Part shown: piece after piece, positions 14,560-17,185 of the stretch | Layout of the letters: every line of letters begins with the position of its first letter | How positions within the stretch are numbered: position 1 is the stretch's first letter | Assembly (NCBI GenBank): GCA_040003255.1 | Contig: JBDUCV010000051.1 | Location: 1 to 17,185, forward strand | Length of the DNA: 17,185 nucleotides | Reading direction: 5' to 3' | Source: JBDUCV01 sp040003255 | GTDB taxonomy: Bacteria > Actinomycetota > Actinomycetes > Mycobacteriales > Jatrophihabitantaceae | The notes under the pieces: model-generated | Database searches by the model: none | Seen by the model: only the letters and a program-made list of their open reading frames with translations | Told to the model about the DNA's origin: nothing | Position numbers and translations under genes: made by a program

Positions 14560-16169
14560 TCGAGTTCGACCGGGTGTCGATCAGCTATCCCGATGCGGTT
14601 GCGCCCACCCTGCAGGACGTCAGCCTGCGCATCGACGAGGGTGAGCTGTGCCTGGTGATCGGGCGCACCGGATCCGGCAAGTCGACGCTGCTCGGGGCGG
14701 TGAACGGACTGGTGCCGCACTTCACCGGTGGGACGCTCGCCGGCGCCGTCCGGGTGGACGGTCGCGACACCCGGACGCATCCGCCGCGCGAGCTGGCCGA
14801 CGTCGTGGGCGTCGTCGGGCAGGATCCGCTGGCTGGCTTCGTCACCGACACGGTGGAGGAGGAGCTGGCCTATGGAATGGAGCAGCTCGGCGTCCGGCCT
14901 GACGTGATGCGCCGGCGGGTCGAGGAAACCCTCGACCTGCTCGGGCTCACCGAGCTGCGCGGACGGACGCTGCCCGAGCTGTCCGGCGGCCAGCAGCAGC
15001 GAGTGGCGATCGGCTCGGTGCTGACGGCACATCCGCGCGTCCTGGTGCTCGACGAGCCGACGTCCTCGCTGGATCCGAGTTCGGCCGAGGAGGTGCTCGC
15101 CGCCATTACCCGCCTGGTGCACGACTTGGGGGTGACCGTGCTGCTCGCCGAGCACCGCCTGGAGCGCGTCGTGCAGTACGCCGACCGGGTGATCTACCTG
15201 CCCGGTGACGGCACCGCCGAGTACGGCACGCCTGGTGAAGTGCTGGCAACCTCGGCGGTCGCTCCCCCGGTGGTGCAGCTCGGCCGACTTGCCGGGTGGA
15301 ATCCGCTGCCGTTGTCCGTGCGCGACGCCCGTCGGGCCGCTCCCTCGCTCGGTGAACGACTCGTCGGGCGGCCGCCGATGGCCCGCTCGTCGAGCATCGG
15401 TGGCGTCGCACTGCGCGCCCGCGGCGTCGTCGTCCGCTACGGACAGCACACTGCGGTCTCATCGGTCGACCTCGACCTGCGGCACGGGCAGGTCGTCGCA
15501 CTGATGGGCCGCAACGGGGCCGGCAAGTCCTCGCTGCTGTGGGCGTTGCAGGGCTCGGGTCCACGGCAGGGCGGCACCGTCGACGTCCGCGGCCACGATC
15601 CGGGACGCGCCAACGCTGCCCGGGCTCGCGAGCTCGTCGGACTCGTACCGCAGACGCCAACCGACCTGCTGTTCCTGGACACCGTGGACGCCGAATGCGG
15701 GCAGGCCGACACCGAAGCGCCAACCGAGGGCGAGCCAGCACGGGCCCGGCTCGATCGGATCGCACCGGGGGTTCCGGGCGATCGCCACCCACGCGATCTG
15801 TCGGCCGGCCAGCAACTCGCCCTCGTACTGGCGATCCAGCTACGCGCGGCGCCGTCCGTGATTCTGCTCGACGAGCCCACCCGGGGCCTGGACTACGGCG
15901 CCAAGCACACGCTGGCGGGCATCGTCGCCGGACTTGCCGCCCGCGGCACAGCGGTGGTCATCGCCACGCATGACGTCGAGTTCGTCGCCACCGCAGCCGA
16001 CCGGGTGGTGATCATGGCGGACGGCACAGTCATCGCGGATGGTCCCACGGCACAGACGGTGATCAGCTCGCCGACGTTCGCCCCGCAAGTTGCCAAGATT
16101 CTCTCCCCGCTGCCGTACCTCACTGTCGACCAGGTCGCAGCAAAGCTCGCCGACCCGGTGCCGCGATGA
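14556..16169 (+). CDS. ecfA: Fused double ABC ATPase of an ECF transporter (EcfA-EcfA')
   Basis: This is a 537-residue cytoplasmic protein with two nucleotide-binding domains in one chain; most ECF importers use two separate EcfA proteins. Domain 1 has Walker A GRTGSGKST (K42), signature LSGGQQQR (from 142), Walker B VLVLDEP (D166, E167) and the switch His in AEHR. Domain 2 has Walker A GRNGAGKSS (K324), signature LSAGQQ (from 415), Walker B VILLDEP (D439) and ATHD. All catalytic elements are present in both. The stretch between Q loop and signature in domain 2 is short and acidic (DAECGQADTEAPTEGEP). The GTG start overlaps the EcfT stop (GTGA). It should power uptake through the EcfT and S subunits encoded beside it. 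Confidence 0.95.
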   Translation: MIEFDRVSISYPDAVAPTLQDVSLRIDEGELCLVIGRTGSGKSTLLGAVNGLVPHFTGGTLAGAVRVDGRDTRTHPPRELADVVGVVGQDPLAGFVTDTVEEELAYGMEQLGVRPDVMRRRVEETLDLLGLTELRGRTLPELSGGQQQRVAIGSVLTAHPRVLVLDEPTSSLDPSSAEEVLAAITRLVHDLGVTVLLAEHRLERVVQYADRVIYLPGDGTAEYGTPGEVLATSAVAPPVVQLGRLAGWNPLPLSVRDARRAAPSLGERLVGRPPMARSSSIGGVALRARGVVVRYGQHTAVSSVDLDLRHGQVVALMGRNGAGKSSLLWALQGSGPRQGGTVDVRGHDPGRANAARARELVGLVPQTPTDLLFLDTVDAECGQADTEAPTEGEPARARLDRIAPGVPGDRHPRDLSAGQQLALVLAIQLRAAPSVILLDEPTRGLDYGAKHTLAGIVAGLAARGTAVVIATHDVEFVATAADRVVIMADGTVIADGPTAQTVISSPTFAPQVAKILSPLPYLTVDQVAAKLADPVPR

Positions 16170-17017
16170 GCCGGCGCGACGTCGCGATCCGCGTCCGCAC
16201 CAGGTCGGGACTCGCCATCGGGCTGGCCAGCATGGTGGGTCTCGGCGCATTCCTCTGGCCGCTCCTGATCGCGCCCGGACGACTCGCCACATCGGCCACC
16301 CCGCCGTTGCTGTTCGGGGCGCTGCTGGTCCTCGTCCTCGGCGTGGTGTTCGCCGAGGTCGCCGATGGCGGGATCAATGCCAAGGCGATTGCGATGCTCG
16401 GTGTCTTGTCAGCGATCGGTGCCGCACTACGGCCGCTTAGCGCCGGGACGGCCGGATTCGAGCTGGTGTTTTTTCTGCTCATCCTGGCCAGCCGGGTGTT
16501 CGGTCCGGGCTTCGGATTCTCGCTTGGCTGCACGACGCTGTTCGCGTCGGCGCTCGTCACCGCCGGGGTGGGTCCGTGGATGCCGTACCAGATGTTCGGC
16601 TGCGCGTGGGTAGGGCTGGGCGCAGGGCTGTTGCCACGATCCCGCGGCCGGGCCGAGGTGCTGATGCTGGCGGGCTATGGCGCGATCGCCGGCTATGCGT
16701 ATGGATTTCTACTGAACCTGTCCTTCTGGCCGTTCGCGGTCGACCCGGGCAGCAGCATCGCCTTTCGGCCGGGTAGCGGCGTCGGCAGCAACCTCGCTCG
16801 GTATCTCGCCTTCGACGTCACGACATCTCTGGGGTGGGACACCGGGCGGGCGATCACGAACTTCGTCGCGATCCTGGTGGCCGGGCCGGCAGTGCTCGCA
16901 GCGCTGCGACGGGCATCGAGGCGAGCAGCGTTTACCGCGCCCGTGACATTCATCGAATCGCCGCGGGAGGCCATCTGCGCTTCGCCTTTGACGACGATGA
17001 GCGCGTCGTCGAGATGA
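16166..17017 (+). CDS. ECF transporter S component, probably for cobalamin
   Basis: This is a 283-residue membrane protein with about six hydrophobic segments. Examples are GLAIGLASMVGLGAFLWPLL, LLFGALLVLVLGVVFAEVA, AKAIAMLGVLSAIGAALRPL and FVAILVAGPAVLAAL. The stretch GFELVFFLLILASRVFGPGFGF resembles S components placed with CbiQ-type transporters in actinobacteria. S components bind the vitamin and toggle in the membrane. Cobalamin is inferred from the riboswitch and the transcobalamin-like neighbours; a known cobalamin S component is CbrT, but I cannot align to it here. The ATG start overlaps the ATPase stop (ATGA). The last 30 or so residues (from AAFTAPVT) are Ser/Ala/Thr-rich and unlike a normal S-component end, so a frameshift or rearrangement near 16930 is possible. 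Confidence 0.85.
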   Translation: MSRRDVAIRVRTRSGLAIGLASMVGLGAFLWPLLIAPGRLATSATPPLLFGALLVLVLGVVFAEVADGGINAKAIAMLGVLSAIGAALRPLSAGTAGFELVFFLLILASRVFGPGFGFSLGCTTLFASALVTAGVGPWMPYQMFGCAWVGLGAGLLPRSRGRAEVLMLAGYGAIAGYAYGFLLNLSFWPFAVDPGSSIAFRPGSGVGSNLARYLAFDVTTSLGWDTGRAITNFVAILVAGPAVLAALRRASRRAAFTAPVTFIESPREAICASPLTTMSASSR

Positions 17018-17185
17018 TATCGGGCGTCGAGACGACACATCCCGATAAGGGCACCGAGGCCGACGTCGCGTTGAGCGCCTATCGCCGGGCGGAGGCGCGC
17101 GATGAAGCGACTTTGGTCATGTTGACCTGGGATTTTGCCGCGCGGCGCCGGACTGACAGGTGGTACTCGATGCGGCCTTATCGGC
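17014..17185 (+). CDS. Possible sixth gene of the cobalamin operon, 3' end outside the window
   Basis: ATG 17014 overlaps the S-component stop by 4 nt (ATGA), as do the other junctions in this operon. The frame is open to the right edge: 57 residues starting MISGVETTHPDKG and including LVMLTWDFAARRR. The other two forward frames have stops here. I do not recognise the protein. The same frame is open upstream inside the S-component gene and reads protein-like from about 16910 (VYRARDIHRIAAGGHLRFAF), but no start codon lies there. This could mean the coding frame shifted. No strong ribosome binding site is seen. Confidence 0.35.
   Translation, partial: MISGVETTHPDKGTEADVALSAYRRAEARDEATLVMLTWDFAARRRTDRWYSMRPYR

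Noticed and set aside
14322..15449. Long open minus-strand frame (375 codons) opposite the double ATPase gene
   Set aside because: The plus strand carries intact ABC motifs; the antisense reading is low-complexity and shows no family motif.

Overview
The window is chromosomal DNA from a high-GC actinobacterium. Evidence for this is the GC-rich third codon positions, the frequent GTG starts, the TANNNT-type -10 boxes placed directly before start codons, and the gene order. Positions 1-9599 follow the Mycobacterium tuberculosis order Rv2215-Rv2220 (dlaT/sucB, epimerase, lipB, lipA, DUF4191 protein, RDD protein, glnA1), recalled from memory. Here, however, a protein-kinase-like membrane protein (minus strand) and an S51 peptidase sit between the epimerase and lipB. 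The genus cannot be fixed from the sequence.

Left part (1-7670): the 3' part of an E2 acyltransferase, which carries lipoyl groups, is followed by lipB and lipA, which make and attach them, so substrate protein and cofactor pathway are together. A TIGR01777-type epimerase overlaps the E2 gene. DUF4191 and RDD membrane proteins follow lipA. Five start codons in this part have a TANNNT hexamer ending 7-8 nt upstream, which suggests leaderless transcripts.

Middle part (7671-10849): a small putative membrane protein with a clear Shine-Dalgarno sequence comes first. Then comes glnA (glutamine synthetase I), preceded by a four-part direct repeat that matches the GlnR operator of actinobacteria. 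A short-chain dehydrogenase follows.

Right part (10850-17185): a cobalamin riboswitch precedes five genes, each overlapping the next by 4 nt. They encode a secreted alpha/alpha-toroid repeat protein with an LAATG sorting-type signal, a secreted DUF4430 (transcobalamin C-terminal-like) membrane-anchored protein, an EcfT/CbiQ transmembrane protein, a fused double ATPase, and an ECF S component. I infer a vitamin B12 uptake system in which the two surface proteins resemble the two halves of animal transcobalamin/intrinsic factor, split into separate genes and coupled to an ECF transporter. This is the most interesting part of the window. A further open frame begins with the same 4-nt overlap at 17014 and runs off the right edge.
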